DNA from: Erythrobacter ramosus
Lineage (GTDB): Bacteria; Pseudomonadota; Alphaproteobacteria; Sphingomonadales; Sphingomonadaceae
Direction: 5' to 3'
Length of the DNA: 64,000 bases
NCBI RefSeq assembly: GCF_009828055.1
Contig: NZ_WTYB01000003.1
Span: 590-64,589 of the forward strand
Part shown: one piece after another, positions 18,575 through 27,047 of the stretch
Layout: each line of letters opens with the position of its first letter
Numbering within the stretch: position 1 is the first letter of the stretch
Made by a program: the position numbers and the translations under genes
Notes under the pieces: generated by a model
The model's database searches: none
Told to the model about the DNA's origin: nothing
The model's input: only the letters and a program-made list of their open reading frames with translations

Positions 18575-21500
18575 ATGCGCCATTTCGCCGCCGCCCTGCT
18601 TGCCGGGGCCGCCTGCATTGCCACACCGCTTGCCGCTCAGACCAAGGGCAAAGCCGCCAAAGCTGACGAAAGCTGGAGCGTCGAAGCGCCCAAGGGTGCC
18701 ACCATCAAGCAGGTTCCGATCAAGACCGACGAAGGCACGTGGATGGATGTCAACGTGTCGCCCGATGGGCAGACGATCGCCTTCACGCTGCTCGGCGACA
18801 TCTACACCATGCCGATCACCGGCGGCACGCCCAAGCGGATTGCAGACGGTCTTGCATGGGATGTGCAACCGCGCTTCTCGCCCGATGGCAGCCGCATCGC
18901 CTTCACCTCGGATCGCGGCGGCGGTGACAATATCTGGGTGATGAACGCCGATGGGTCTGACAAGCGGCAGGTGACCAAGGAAGATTTCCGCCTATTGAAC
19001 CAGCCGACCTGGTCGCCGGACGGGCGCTTCATTGCCGCCAAGAAGCATTTCACCACGGAACGCAGCGCCGGGACGGGCGAGATCTGGCTTTATCATGTCA
19101 GCGGCGGCGGCGGGGTGCAGGTGGTGGAGCGCGCCAATGAGCGGCTCCAGAAGGAATTGGGAGAGCCCGTATTCGCGCCTGATGGCAGCGCGATCTATTA
19201 CACCCGCAACACCACGCCCGGAAACACCTTCGAATATGCGCAGGATTCTAACGCGGGCATCTTCGCGATCGAGCGCCATGATCTGGCGACCGGCGAAGTC
19301 AGCACCGCGGTTGGCGGCTATGGCGGCGCGGTGCGGCCGGCGCCTTCGCCCGATGGCAAGGAACTCGCCTTCGTCCGGCGCGACAAGGATCAGAGTCAGC
19401 TGTGGGTGAAAGACCTCGCCAGCGGGCGGGAGCGGATGATCTACGGCAAGCTTGATCTCGATGTGCAGGAGACCTGGGCTGTCACCGGTGTCTATCCCAA
19501 TATCGACTGGCTGCCCGATAGTTCGGGGATCGTGTTCTGGGCCGGCGGGAAGCTCAACCGGGTCGGCCGCGACGGATCGGGCCATGCGGTGATCCCCTTC
19601 ACGGTCAACGACACGCGCGGGGTGGCCGATGCGCCGCACCCGCAGATTGCCGTCTCGCCCGACACCTTCGTCACCACGATGCCGCGCTTTGCCACGCTGT
19701 CGCCCGATGGCAGCCGGGTGGTGTTCGAAAGCCTCGGACGGCTGCACAGCAAATCGGCCAAGGGCAGGGACGCGCCAGCGCCGCTTACGGGTGACACCGC
19801 CGACGCGCTCGAAGCCTTCCCTGCCTTCAGCCGCGATGGGGCAAGCCTTGCCTATGTGCGCTGGAACGATGCGAGTTTGGGCGAGATCATCATCGCCGAT
19901 GCCAGCGGGCAGAACCGCCGCGTGCTGACCGGGCCGGGGCATTTCGGCAATCTCGCCTTCTCGCCCGACGGCTCCATGATCGCCTTTGAAAAGCGCGAAG
20001 GTGGATACCTGACGGCGCCGGACTATTCGGAGAATGCCGGGATCTATGTGATGCCGGTCAGCGGCGGTGAGGCGCGGCTGGTCACGCGCGACGGGGGGAA
20101 CCCGCAATGGGGCGCCGCCTCCGACCGCCTGTTCATGCTTGCGCGCGAAGATGGCGGGCTGGCGTTGGTCTCGACCGACCTCAACGGGGAGGCCAAGCGC
20201 GTCCACGCCAAGGGCGATCTCACCAATGACCTGCGTATTGCGCCCGATGGCCGCACCATCGCTTTCCGTCAGAACTATGAAGTGTTCGCTATGCCTCTGA
20301 TCCCCGGAGGCAAGCCCGTGGATGTGAGCGAGACCGGCGGGTCGATCCCCGTCACCAAGGTCAGCACCGGAGGCGCGGATTACCTCGGCTGGTCGGGCGG
20401 CGGCGAGACGCTGTTCTGGTCGATCGGGCCGAGCTTGCAGAGCGCCAAGGTGGCCGAATTCTTCCCCGCTGCGCCCAAGGCGGACGCGGACAAGACTAAG
20501 CCCTATACGCCGCCCACCGTGGGCATTCCGCTGGGCGTGACGGTGCAGGCGGCCAAGCCCACCGGCACCACGGTGATCACCGGCGCGCGGGTGTTGACGA
20601 TGCGCGCGGGCCTTGGCGCAGAGGATGCGGGCGTGATCGCAAACGGGATGCTTGTCATCACCGGCGACCGGATCACCGGCGTCTATGATGCGACGGTCGT
20701 GAAGATGGCCTTCCCGGATGGCACGCGCTTTGTCGACGCCAGCGGCAAGACCATCATGCCCGGCCTTGTCGATGCCCACGCCCACGGCGGCTACGGGGTC
20801 GGCGATCTGATCCCGCAGCAGAACTGGTCGCTACTCCAGGATCTGGCGTTGGGGGTGACCACGGTCCACAACCCTTCAAGCCAGGCGAGCACCGTGTTTG
20901 CCGCCGCCGAACGCCAGCGTGCGGGGCTGACGCTTGGCCCGCGCATCTTCTCGACCGGGGAGATCATCTACGGGGCCAAGGCGCCGGATGTGTACGCGCG
21001 GATCGACACCTATGATGATGCGCTCGCCCATGTGCGCCGGATCAAGGCGCAGGGCGGGATCTCGGTCAAGAACTACAACCAGCCCCGGCGCGAGCAGCGC
21101 CAGATGGTCGCCCGCGCTGCGGCTGCCGAGAATATGCTGGTCGTGGCCGAGGGCGGATCGCTGTTCGGGATGGACATGAACCTCGTCGCGGACGGCAATT
21201 CGACCATCGAGCACAATGTCCCGGTCGATGTGTTCTACGAAGACGTGCTGCAATTCTTCGGCCAGTCGAACAGCAATTACACTCCCACGCTGGTGGTGAC
21301 CTATGGCGGGTTGGCGGGCGATCCCTATTGGCGGCAGGCGACCAACGTCTGGGAAAACCCGCTGATGGTGCACACGCCGCCCAAAATGCTGCTGGCCGAG
21401 ACCGGTCGCCGCACCAAGGCGCCCGATTGGGCCTTCGTCGATGACGACAACGCCCGCGAGGCGCGCAAGCTGGCGCAGCGCGGCGTCAAGGTCAGCATTG

Positions 21501-21895
21501 GCGCGCATGGCCAGCAGGCCGGCATCGGCGCGCATTGGGAGCTGTGGAGCTTCGTGCGCGGCGGGATGACCCCGGTCGAAGCGCTGAAGGCGGGCACGAT
21601 CACCTCGGCGCAGTCGCTCGGCATGGCCAAGGACATCGGCAGCATCGAGGTGGGTAAGCTGGCTGACCTCGTGATCCTGACCGACGATCCCAGCGCGGAC
21701 ATCGCCAATTCCGACAATATCGAACAGGTGATGCTCGGCGGGCGGCTGTATGACGCCAAGACCTTGAACGAGGTCGGCACCGGCACCGCGACGCGCCAGC
21801 CCTATTGGTGGGAAGCCAATGGTGGCAACGGCGCAGGCGGATCGGAAGCGGCAACGCAGGAAGGCCGCGGCCATGCAGACGGAGACGCAGGCTAA
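18575..21895 (+). CDS. Exported TolB-propeller / amidohydrolase fusion
   Basis: 1106 residues, ATG with GAGGAGA upstream, signal peptide residues 1-21 (ending PLAAQ). About residues 50-640 are repeated WD40-like TolB blades (SPDGQTIAFTLLGDIY, FSPDGSRIAFTS, SPDGRFIAAKK). About 660-1075 form an amidohydrolase TIM barrel with the metal motif DAHAH (His735, His737), later GGSLFG, STIEHNVP and a C-terminal GKLADLVIL strand. The fusion is typical of exported prolidase-like or peptide-processing amidohydrolases; the substrate is unknown. It diverges from the zincin gene across about 200 bp, which must contain both promoters. Confidence 0.88.
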   Translation: MRHFAAALLAGAACIATPLAAQTKGKAAKADESWSVEAPKGATIKQVPIKTDEGTWMDVNVSPDGQTIAFTLLGDIYTMPITGGTPKRIADGLAWDVQPRFSPDGSRIAFTSDRGGGDNIWVMNADGSDKRQVTKEDFRLLNQPTWSPDGRFIAAKKHFTTERSAGTGEIWLYHVSGGGGVQVVERANERLQKELGEPVFAPDGSAIYYTRNTTPGNTFEYAQDSNAGIFAIERHDLATGEVSTAVGGYGGAVRPAPSPDGKELAFVRRDKDQSQLWVKDLASGRERMIYGKLDLDVQETWAVTGVYPNIDWLPDSSGIVFWAGGKLNRVGRDGSGHAVIPFTVNDTRGVADAPHPQIAVSPDTFVTTMPRFATLSPDGSRVVFESLGRLHSKSAKGRDAPAPLTGDTADALEAFPAFSRDGASLAYVRWNDASLGEIIIADASGQNRRVLTGPGHFGNLAFSPDGSMIAFEKREGGYLTAPDYSENAGIYVMPVSGGEARLVTRDGGNPQWGAASDRLFMLAREDGGLALVSTDLNGEAKRVHAKGDLTNDLRIAPDGRTIAFRQNYEVFAMPLIPGGKPVDVSETGGSIPVTKVSTGGADYLGWSGGGETLFWSIGPSLQSAKVAEFFPAAPKADADKTKPYTPPTVGIPLGVTVQAAKPTGTTVITGARVLTMRAGLGAEDAGVIANGMLVITGDRITGVYDATVVKMAFPDGTRFVDASGKTIMPGLVDAHAHGGYGVGDLIPQQNWSLLQDLALGVTTVHNPSSQASTVFAAAERQRAGLTLGPRIFSTGEIIYGAKAPDVYARIDTYDDALAHVRRIKAQGGISVKNYNQPRREQRQMVARAAAAENMLVVAEGGSLFGMDMNLVADGNSTIEHNVPVDVFYEDVLQFFGQSNSNYTPTLVVTYGGLAGDPYWRQATNVWENPLMVHTPPKMLLAETGRRTKAPDWAFVDDDNAREARKLAQRGVKVSIGAHGQQAGIGAHWELWSFVRGGMTPVEALKAGTITSAQSLGMAKDIGSIEVGKLADLVILTDDPSADIANSDNIEQVMLGGRLYDAKTLNEVGTGTATRQPYWWEANGGNGAGGSEAATQEGRGHADGDAG

Positions 21896-21955
21896 GGGAA
21901 AGCACGGCTAGTCAACAGACAGCGCAGAGCGAGGGCAGAAAGAAATTGCCTTATT

Positions 21956-21990
21956 GATAATCATCCGCAATAGGGTTGCGAATGATTATC
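21956..21990. promoter_or_regulatory. Fur-box-like 15-bp inverted repeat
   Basis: GATAATCATCCGCAA (21956-21970) and TTGCGAATGATTATC (21976-21990) are inverted arms with one mismatch around TAGGG. Each outer half resembles the GATAATGATAATCATTATC Fur consensus half-site. It lies directly before the ribosome-binding site (AGGAG 21991-21995) of what was a TonB-dependent receptor gene, where iron control is usual. The gene it served is now broken. Confidence 0.6.
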
Positions 21991-22005
21991 AGGAGCGATT
22001 CACCG

Positions 22006-22159
22006 ATGCGCCTCGCACTGCTGCTGTCTGCGGCCAGCCTTCCTTTCGCCGCGTCAGCTCAGGCCGCAGAGCCAATCATCGTTACCGCCGCGCGCACCAA
22101 CCTTCCGGTCACTGCCCTGCCGCTGACGGCTGAGGTGATTGACCGCGAAACGCTTGACC
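22006..22159 (+). pseudogene. N-terminal remnant of a TonB-dependent receptor gene
   Basis: ATG 22006 with AGGAG ten bases upstream starts a signal peptide (MRLALLLSAASLPFAASAQA) followed by EPIIVTAARTNLPVTALPLT and EVIDRETLD, a TonB-box and plug start. Homology stops after about 50 residues at about 22159, where the sequence becomes a different gene. A complete receptor has 650-800 residues. The preserved promoter palindrome and start suggest the deletion is fairly recent. Confidence 0.7.
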
Positions 22160-22617
22160 TCTGCGCACCCTTACCGGCAGGCGGAGACCCTGCTGACCCA
22201 GACCGAACAGCAAATCGCCAGCGAGCGGCTGGCGCTGGCCAATTGCGCAATCAGCTCGCCGTGCCGGTCGGCGGGACCTTGCCCGAAACCTTGCCGCAAG
22301 GCCTCTCGCTCGCGGCGCAAGCGGATGAGCGGCGACTTGCGGCGGGGCTCCCGTCCGAACTGCTGCTGGCCCGCCCCGATATTATTGCCGCCTAAGAACA
22401 GCTGCGCGGCGCGCGGGCAAATATCGGGGCGGCGCGTGCGGCGTTCTTCCCTTCGATCTCGCTGACCAGCAATGCCGGTCTGACCTCCACCAGCCTCGGC
22501 AACCTGTTCAGCGCCGAGCAGCAATTGCTCGCGACCCGGCGCGCATGGCTGCAAAACGGTGCGACGCTGTTCGTGTCGCTGGGCGGCGGCGCCGGAACGG
22601 GCGAGCCGGACACCTGA
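22160..22617 (+). pseudogene. Remnants of an RND-efflux outer-membrane factor (NodT/OprM-like)
   Basis: Pieces of an outer-membrane efflux lipoprotein appear in two frames: YRQAETLLTQTEQQIASERL (frame of 22160), then after a frameshift near 22240 NQLAVPVGGTLPETLPQGLS and LPSELLLARPDIIAA. A TAA at 22393-22395 follows, and the match continues as [20 protein letters not shown]. An internal deletion joins this middle region to the family's C-terminal [20 protein letters not shown]. Stop, frameshift and deletions make a functional product impossible. Same orientation as the receptor remnant, to which it is fused. Confidence 0.75.
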
Positions 22618-22625
22618 CGCCCTCG

Positions 22626-23213
22626 TCAGGCGCGCATCCCGAGCCTGCCGAGCAATGCCAGCGTTTGCCGGGCTGAGCCGGGCGGGGTCGTGCCTGCCAG
22701 TTCCAAGGTGACGGCGCCGTGCAGGGTCGACCAGATCAGCAGTTCCAGCGCCCGCGCTTCGGCTTCCGCCATTCCGCTCCCGATCAACCCGTCGCCATAG
22801 ACCGACAGCGTCGCCCGCGCCCGCGCGACGGCGCGGCCAAGCGCGCTGTCGCTCCCGTCCTCCTGTTGATGCTGTTCGAACATCAGGCGATAGGTGTTGG
22901 CATTGCTCAGCGCGAAATCGAGATAGGCGCGCCCGGCCGCTGCGGCCTTGGCAGCGGCATCGCCGGGGGTTGCGGTATAGGCGGCCTCCAACTGACCGGC
23001 GAAGCGTTCAAAGCCGCGAATGCGTACGGCAGCGAGGATATCGTCCCGGCTGGCGAAGTAGCGATAGGGCGTCATCGGGCTGACCCCAAGCGCGGCGGCG
23101 ATCTGCCGGATCGAGACCTGCTCTGCCCCGCGCTCGGCAAACATCACCTCGGCCACATCGCACAGCTGTGCCTGAAAGCGGGCGAGGTCATCATCGGTGA
23201 GCGCGCGGGACAA
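22626..23213 (-). CDS. TetR-family transcriptional regulator
   Basis: 195 residues from TTG 23213, which has GGAGA six bases upstream; no in-frame ATG is available near. Residues 10-60 are the TetR helix-turn-helix (VSIRQIAAALGVSPMTPYRYFASRDDILAAV) and the rest is a helical ligand-binding domain of the TetR_C_33/WHG type (YRLMFEQ). It is transcribed away from the FAD-oxidoreductase gene, with a palindromic operator between them, so it most likely represses that gene and itself. The inducer is unknown. Confidence 0.9.
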   Translation of the reverse strand: MSRALTDDDLARFQAQLCDVAEVMFAERGAEQVSIRQIAAALGVSPMTPYRYFASRDDILAAVRIRGFERFAGQLEAAYTATPGDAAAKAAAAGRAYLDFALSNANTYRLMFEQHQQEDGSDSALGRAVARARATLSVYGDGLIGSGMAEAEARALELLIWSTLHGAVTLELAGTTPPGSARQTLALLGRLGMRA

Positions 23214-23267
23214 GGGGGTTCTCCGGATCGGTGCCGAGTATAGCCAAGGGCGCTTGACTCCTCAATC

Positions 23268-23291
23268 TTACGCTGTAAATTTACAGTGTAA
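23268..23291. promoter_or_regulatory. Palindromic TetR-type operator in divergent promoter region
   Basis: A 24-bp palindrome with one mismatched pair, centred on the perfect CTGTAAATTTACAG. A TTGACT (-35-like, 23254-23259) and TAAATT (-10-like, 23276-23281), 16 bases apart, place the palindrome over the -10 element of the rightward gene, so binding would block transcription. The divergent TetR gene is the natural candidate for the binding protein. Confidence 0.75.
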
Positions 23292-23316
23292 ATAGATTGC
23301 GAGCAGGGGCATAGGC

Positions 23317-24717
23317 ATGACCACCATCGAAACCGACTACCTGATCATCGGCGGCGGCGCAGTCGGCATGGCCTTTGCCGATACGATCATTGCCGAGACT
23401 GACGCGCACGTCACCATCGTCGACCGGCAGGCAAAGCCCGGCGGTCACTGGAACGATGCCTATGGCTTTGTCGCGCTGCACCAGCCCTCGGCGTTCTACG
23501 GCGTCAATTCGCTGCCCCTCGGCGAGAACCGCAAGGACACCCATGGCGCCAATGCGGGGCTGTACGAACTGGCGTCAGGCGCGGAGGTGAGCGGCTATTA
23601 CGACAAGGTCATGCGCCAGCGGCTGCTGCCATCGGGGCAGGTCACCTATCTGCCGATGAGCGAATATCGCGAGGACGGCCGCGTCGTGTCGCTGATGTCG
23701 GGCGGGGAAACGCAGGTGACGGTGCGCCGCAAGACGGTGGATGCGACCTACAACAGCCCGACCATTCCGGCTAACCACACCCCGCGCTTTGTCGTGGGAG
23801 AGGGCGTGCAACTTGTGCCCCCCGGTGAGCTGCTGCGCCTGTGGCTCAAGTCTGAGCGGCCGTCGCGTTTCGTTGTGCTGGGTGCTGGCAAGACCGCGAT
23901 GGATGCGGTGGGCTGGCTGCTCGCGATGGGCACGCCGCCGGACGCGATCCAGTGGGTCAAGCCGCGCGAAAGCTGGCTAATCAACCGCACCTGCACGCAG
24001 CCCGGTGTGGAGTTTTTCGACGCGGTGTTCGGCGGGCAGCTGGCGCAGATGCAGGCCTTTGCCGAAGGCACCTCGCCGGACGACGTGTTCGCGCGGCTTG
24101 AAGCAGTTGGCATGATGCTACGGATCGATCCTGACGTCACGCCCACCATGTTCCACTACGCGACGATCTCGGCGGGCGAGGTCGAGCAATTGCGCCGCGT
24201 CACCAATGTCGTGCGCAAGGGCCGCGTGAAGGCGATCACCGCCGCAGCGATTGAACTGGACGAAGGCAGCGAACCGGCAGTGGCGGATGCGCTTTACATC
24301 GATTGCACCGCCTCGGCAGTCGAAGTGCGGGCGCCGGTGCCGATCTTTCAGGGCGACCGGATCGTGCCGCAACTCGTGCGGGTGCCGCAGCCGTGTTTCT
24401 CGGCAGCGCTGATCGCCTTTGTCGAGGCGCATTATCCCGATGATGCCGCCAAGAACGGGCTGTGCCGCACGGTGCCGTTCCCGCATGATCTGACCAGCTA
24501 TTGCACCACCAACATCGTCAACCTGATGAATCAGGGCGCATGGTTCGGGGATGAGCGGCTGGGGACGTGGATCCGCCAGAGCCGGCTCGACGGTTTCGGC
24601 AAGATCGCCGCCAGTGTCGACCGCAGCGATAGTGCGCGGGTGGCGGTGCTTCAGCAGATGCGGCAAATGGGCCCGCTGGCGGTGCAGAACCTGATGCGGT
24701 TGGCCAGCGCTTCTTAA
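23317..24717 (+). CDS. FAD/NAD(P)-dependent oxidoreductase, probable monooxygenase
   Basis: 466 residues. The N-terminal dinucleotide motif YLIIGGGAVGMAFADTII binds FAD, and a second motif VVLGAGKTAMDAVGWL near residue 190 fits NAD(P) binding. No signal peptide or membrane segment. The two nucleotide folds suggest a flavoprotein of the class B monooxygenase/thioredoxin-reductase-like group, but the FxGxxxHxxxY/W fingerprint of Baeyer-Villiger enzymes is not visible, so substrate and reaction are open. Control by the divergent TetR gene suggests induction by a xenobiotic or lipophilic compound. Its 3' end overlaps the convergent photoreceptor gene by 4 bp. Confidence 0.75.
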   Translation: MTTIETDYLIIGGGAVGMAFADTIIAETDAHVTIVDRQAKPGGHWNDAYGFVALHQPSAFYGVNSLPLGENRKDTHGANAGLYELASGAEVSGYYDKVMRQRLLPSGQVTYLPMSEYREDGRVVSLMSGGETQVTVRRKTVDATYNSPTIPANHTPRFVVGEGVQLVPPGELLRLWLKSERPSRFVVLGAGKTAMDAVGWLLAMGTPPDAIQWVKPRESWLINRTCTQPGVEFFDAVFGGQLAQMQAFAEGTSPDDVFARLEAVGMMLRIDPDVTPTMFHYATISAGEVEQLRRVTNVVRKGRVKAITAAAIELDEGSEPAVADALYIDCTASAVEVRAPVPIFQGDRIVPQLVRVPQPCFSAALIAFVEAHYPDDAAKNGLCRTVPFPHDLTSYCTTNIVNLMNQGAWFGDERLGTWIRQSRLDGFGKIAASVDRSDSARVAVLQQMRQMGPLAVQNLMRLASAS

Positions 24718-25781
24718 CGGCCTCGGCGGCTGTTTTCACGCCGGCTCTTGCGAACCAGTTCAGCCATGCGGATGCTGGCGCCCGCAACCGTCATGCGCGC
24801 ATGATCCGCGCCGACCGACGCTGCGGTCGCGGCGGCCTCCGCAAACAGGCGGCCGCCCACCGACACCACCGTCGGGTGGTTGGCCGGAACCAAGCGGCTG
24901 TGTTCGACCGCGCTGCGAAGGCGATCCAGCGACTGCTGGCGGAACAGCGCATCGGACAGGCCGATATCGACCGCATCGGGCTTTTGCGCGCCGAGCTGGT
25001 TGAGCAGGGCTTCCTCGGTATCGGGGAAAGCCATCTCCACCTGCCAGCCTGCATCGGTGAACTGGTCGGCCAGCAGCGCCGTGCCAAGCATATGCGGCTC
25101 CCCCGGCGCGGTGGCCAGCAGGATGCTGTAACGGCTGCTGCGGATACCTTGCGGGGCTGTTTCATACCGCACCGCGTGGCCTGCCATCTGCAACATGCTG
25201 ATCGCGATCGTCAGATCAAGCTCGGTGCAATCATCGGCGAGCCAGGCATCGCCCAGCGCGCGGGCGGCAGGCTCGATCAGCAGGCTGAGCACCGCATCGC
25301 TCGTCCAACCCTGTTCGGCGAGCGCTGCCATCAGCGCGTTGAGGCCGATATCGTCGCCATCAAGCGACATCTGCACAGCCTTGCGGACATGCTCGGCCAC
25401 GGCGGGCGGAAGGTCGAATTGGCCGCCGACGGGATCGGGAATGCGGCTGACATTGCTGCTGAGGAACATGTCCCAGCCGGTAAACAACCGGGCGGGGGCC
25501 ATGTGCTTGCTCAGCACTTCGATTTCGCTGTGGCGCTGGTCGCGGGCAACCGAGGACCAGATTGCTTCCAACCCTTCGGGCGGGCCTTCGAGGGTCTGGA
25601 GAAACCGACCTTCTTCGAACAACAGCATTCCCGTAACGCCGACGCTGCGATTGCGCGCGCGGGCTTGCCGGGCGAGCGATTGCAGCTCGGTTGCGTCCGG
25701 AATTTTGGTCGCGGTGCTCTGATACGTCAGGCACCCGATCCAATTGTCTTGCGCGACTTGAAGGTTGTCCGTCCTGGCCAT
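24714..25781 (-). CDS. BLUF blue-light receptor with SCHIC/B12-binding-like domain (AppA-like)
   Basis: 355 residues. Residues 13-108 are a BLUF domain with the flavin-switch residues in place: Tyr20 (LTYQSTA), Asn44 (RARNRSVGVTG), Gln62 (FLQTLEG), Trp103 and Met105 (GWDMFL). About 130-340 form a helical cap and a cobalamin-binding-like Rossmann domain with a GEPH motif, as in the SCHIC heme/cobalamin-sensing domain of AppA and PpaA. AppA is the light- and redox-sensitive antirepressor of PpsR in purple bacteria. The Cys-rich tail of AppA is absent. The gene should sense blue light, possibly controlling photosynthesis or stress genes elsewhere. It is monocistronic and convergent with the oxidoreductase gene. 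Confidence 0.85.
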   Translation of the reverse strand: MARTDNLQVAQDNWIGCLTYQSTATKIPDATELQSLARQARARNRSVGVTGMLLFEEGRFLQTLEGPPEGLEAIWSSVARDQRHSEIEVLSKHMAPARLFTGWDMFLSSNVSRIPDPVGGQFDLPPAVAEHVRKAVQMSLDGDDIGLNALMAALAEQGWTSDAVLSLLIEPAARALGDAWLADDCTELDLTIAISMLQMAGHAVRYETAPQGIRSSRYSILLATAPGEPHMLGTALLADQFTDAGWQVEMAFPDTEEALLNQLGAQKPDAVDIGLSDALFRQQSLDRLRSAVEHSRLVPANHPTVVSVGGRLFAEAAATAASVGADHARMTVAGASIRMAELVRKSRRENSRRGR

Positions 25782-26379
25782 TCACCCATCCCCACTGCAC
25801 CTTTACGGAAGGGTCAGTCGAGCGCCGCAGAGAACGAACTCCGCACAGGCCCGGCGCGATCCCTCCGCCGCCTCATTTCTTTCCCTGGGAAGTGGTCCGG
25901 CATCTAGCGCACCGGTCGTTCCGCCCTGGATTGCCGCTTAGCCCAATGAGGCCGGGCGACTTCGGCGTGCCCGTTCGATCATGCCGCGCCCGCACATCGC
26001 GTGCTGAAAGGTGCGGGCGGCCTGTTGGCACACCGTTTCGTCGTACCGGGATCATCCGGAGACGCGGTAGTTTCGTCAAGTGATATATCCGGTACCGGTT
26101 TGCCCGATACCGCAACAATCGCGGCTTTCCGGGCTATTGCGCCGGCAGATTTAACCACGGTCCCGCTCTGGCACGGGCTTCATCGGGCCGACATTGCCCG
26201 CGATCCTGCTCGATTGGCCGCGCGCAGGCCTGAGTCGCACCCACACTGGGAGCACAACATAAGTGATGGTGAATAGTCGCCGACCTGTCAGTCAGGGCCG
26301 CGTCGAAGCCGTTCCGCGCATCGCTGCCTGGCAGCGTTACGGTGCCGGAGCGGAACATTCCTCGGCCAGGAGACAACGA
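25782..26379. other. Intergenic region without recognisable gene
   Basis: About 600 bp between the photoreceptor and GlsB-like genes, transcribed away from each other. No open frame has a recognisable domain or good ribosome-binding site. A perfect 10-bp palindrome CCGGTACCGG lies near 26090-26100. The region presumably contains two divergent promoters, but no convincing -35/-10 pair was identified. Confidence 0.4.
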
Positions 26380-26649
26380 ATGAACCTAATAATTGTCATC
26401 ATCGTCGGCGGCATTCTCGGCTGGCTCGCCAGCATCGTGATGCGGACCAACGCCCAGCAGGGCATTCTCCTCAACATCGTGGTCGGCATTGTCGGCGCGT
26501 TGGTTGCCGGGTTCCTGATCTCGCCCTTGCTCGGCGTTGCGCCGATCACATCGGGCGCGTTTGATATCAGCGCATTGCTGGTGTCGTTCCTTGGTGCGCT
26601 GATTCTGCTCGCCATCGTTAATCTCGTTCGCCGCGGTTCCGTGCGTTGA
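26380..26649 (+). CDS. GlsB/YeaQ/YmgE-family stress membrane protein
   Basis: 89 residues, ATG with AGGAGA at 26368-26373. Three hydrophobic segments with glycine-rich motifs (IIVGGILGWLASIVMR, NIVVGIVGALVAGFLI, LLVSFLGALILLAIVNLV) match the transglycosylase-associated/GlsB family of small inner-membrane stress proteins. Function is poorly known; expression is usually stress induced. It is followed 17 bp later by a small lipoprotein gene in the same direction, and an EcfG-type sigma gene lies just beyond. Confidence 0.85.
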   Translation: MNLIIVIIVGGILGWLASIVMRTNAQQGILLNIVVGIVGALVAGFLISPLLGVAPITSGAFDISALLVSFLGALILLAIVNLVRRGSVR

Positions 26650-26666
26650 ACAAAGGAGCACGTTAC

Positions 26667-26957
26667 ATGAAGAAGACCATTACGATCGCTGCGCTCGGCG
26701 CATCGGCCCTCGCGCTTGCCGCCTGTGCGGAGAGCAAGCAGGAAGAACAGCTCGAAGCCCAGGCCGAAGACGTCCGCGAAGCGGGCGAACAGACCGCCGA
26801 TCAGATGGAAGACCGCGCCGACACGCTCGATCAGACGGTCGACGGGGTGGATTCGAACGCCGAACAGAACCTTGAGAACAAGGCGGATGCCGTGCGCGAC
26901 AACACCGAAGCGAAGGCTGACGCGCTTGAGGAAAAGGCCGACAACCTGCCCCAGTAA
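26667..26957 (+). CDS. Small acidic helical lipoprotein
   Basis: 96 residues from ATG 26667 with AAAGGAG at 26652-26658. Lipobox LAAC after a short signal (MKKTITIAALGASALALAAC). The mature part is a continuous charged helix with repeated Ala/Glu/Asp heptads (EDVREAGEQTADQMEDRADT), probably coiled coil. It resembles small Lpp-like or stress-induced periplasmic lipoproteins of sphingomonads. The same AAAGGAGCAC leader stands before the stress-type gene at 36134, which may only reflect a shared strong ribosome-binding site. Confidence 0.75.
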   Translation: MKKTITIAALGASALALAACAESKQEEQLEAQAEDVREAGEQTADQMEDRADTLDQTVDGVDSNAEQNLENKADAVRDNTEAKADALEEKADNLPQ

Positions 26958-27047
26958 AGTCTTTCGGCTTCAGATGGTGCCGATTGTGAGGCACATCCGC
27001 GGCGCCGTCTGTGTGCGGGCCTGTCCAGTGGACGGGCCCGCCCATGA

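Noticed and set aside
18992-20785. 597-codon open frame opposite the propeller-amidohydrolase
   Set aside because: Arises from GC-rich third positions of the real gene; protein is His/Arg/Gly-rich without domain.
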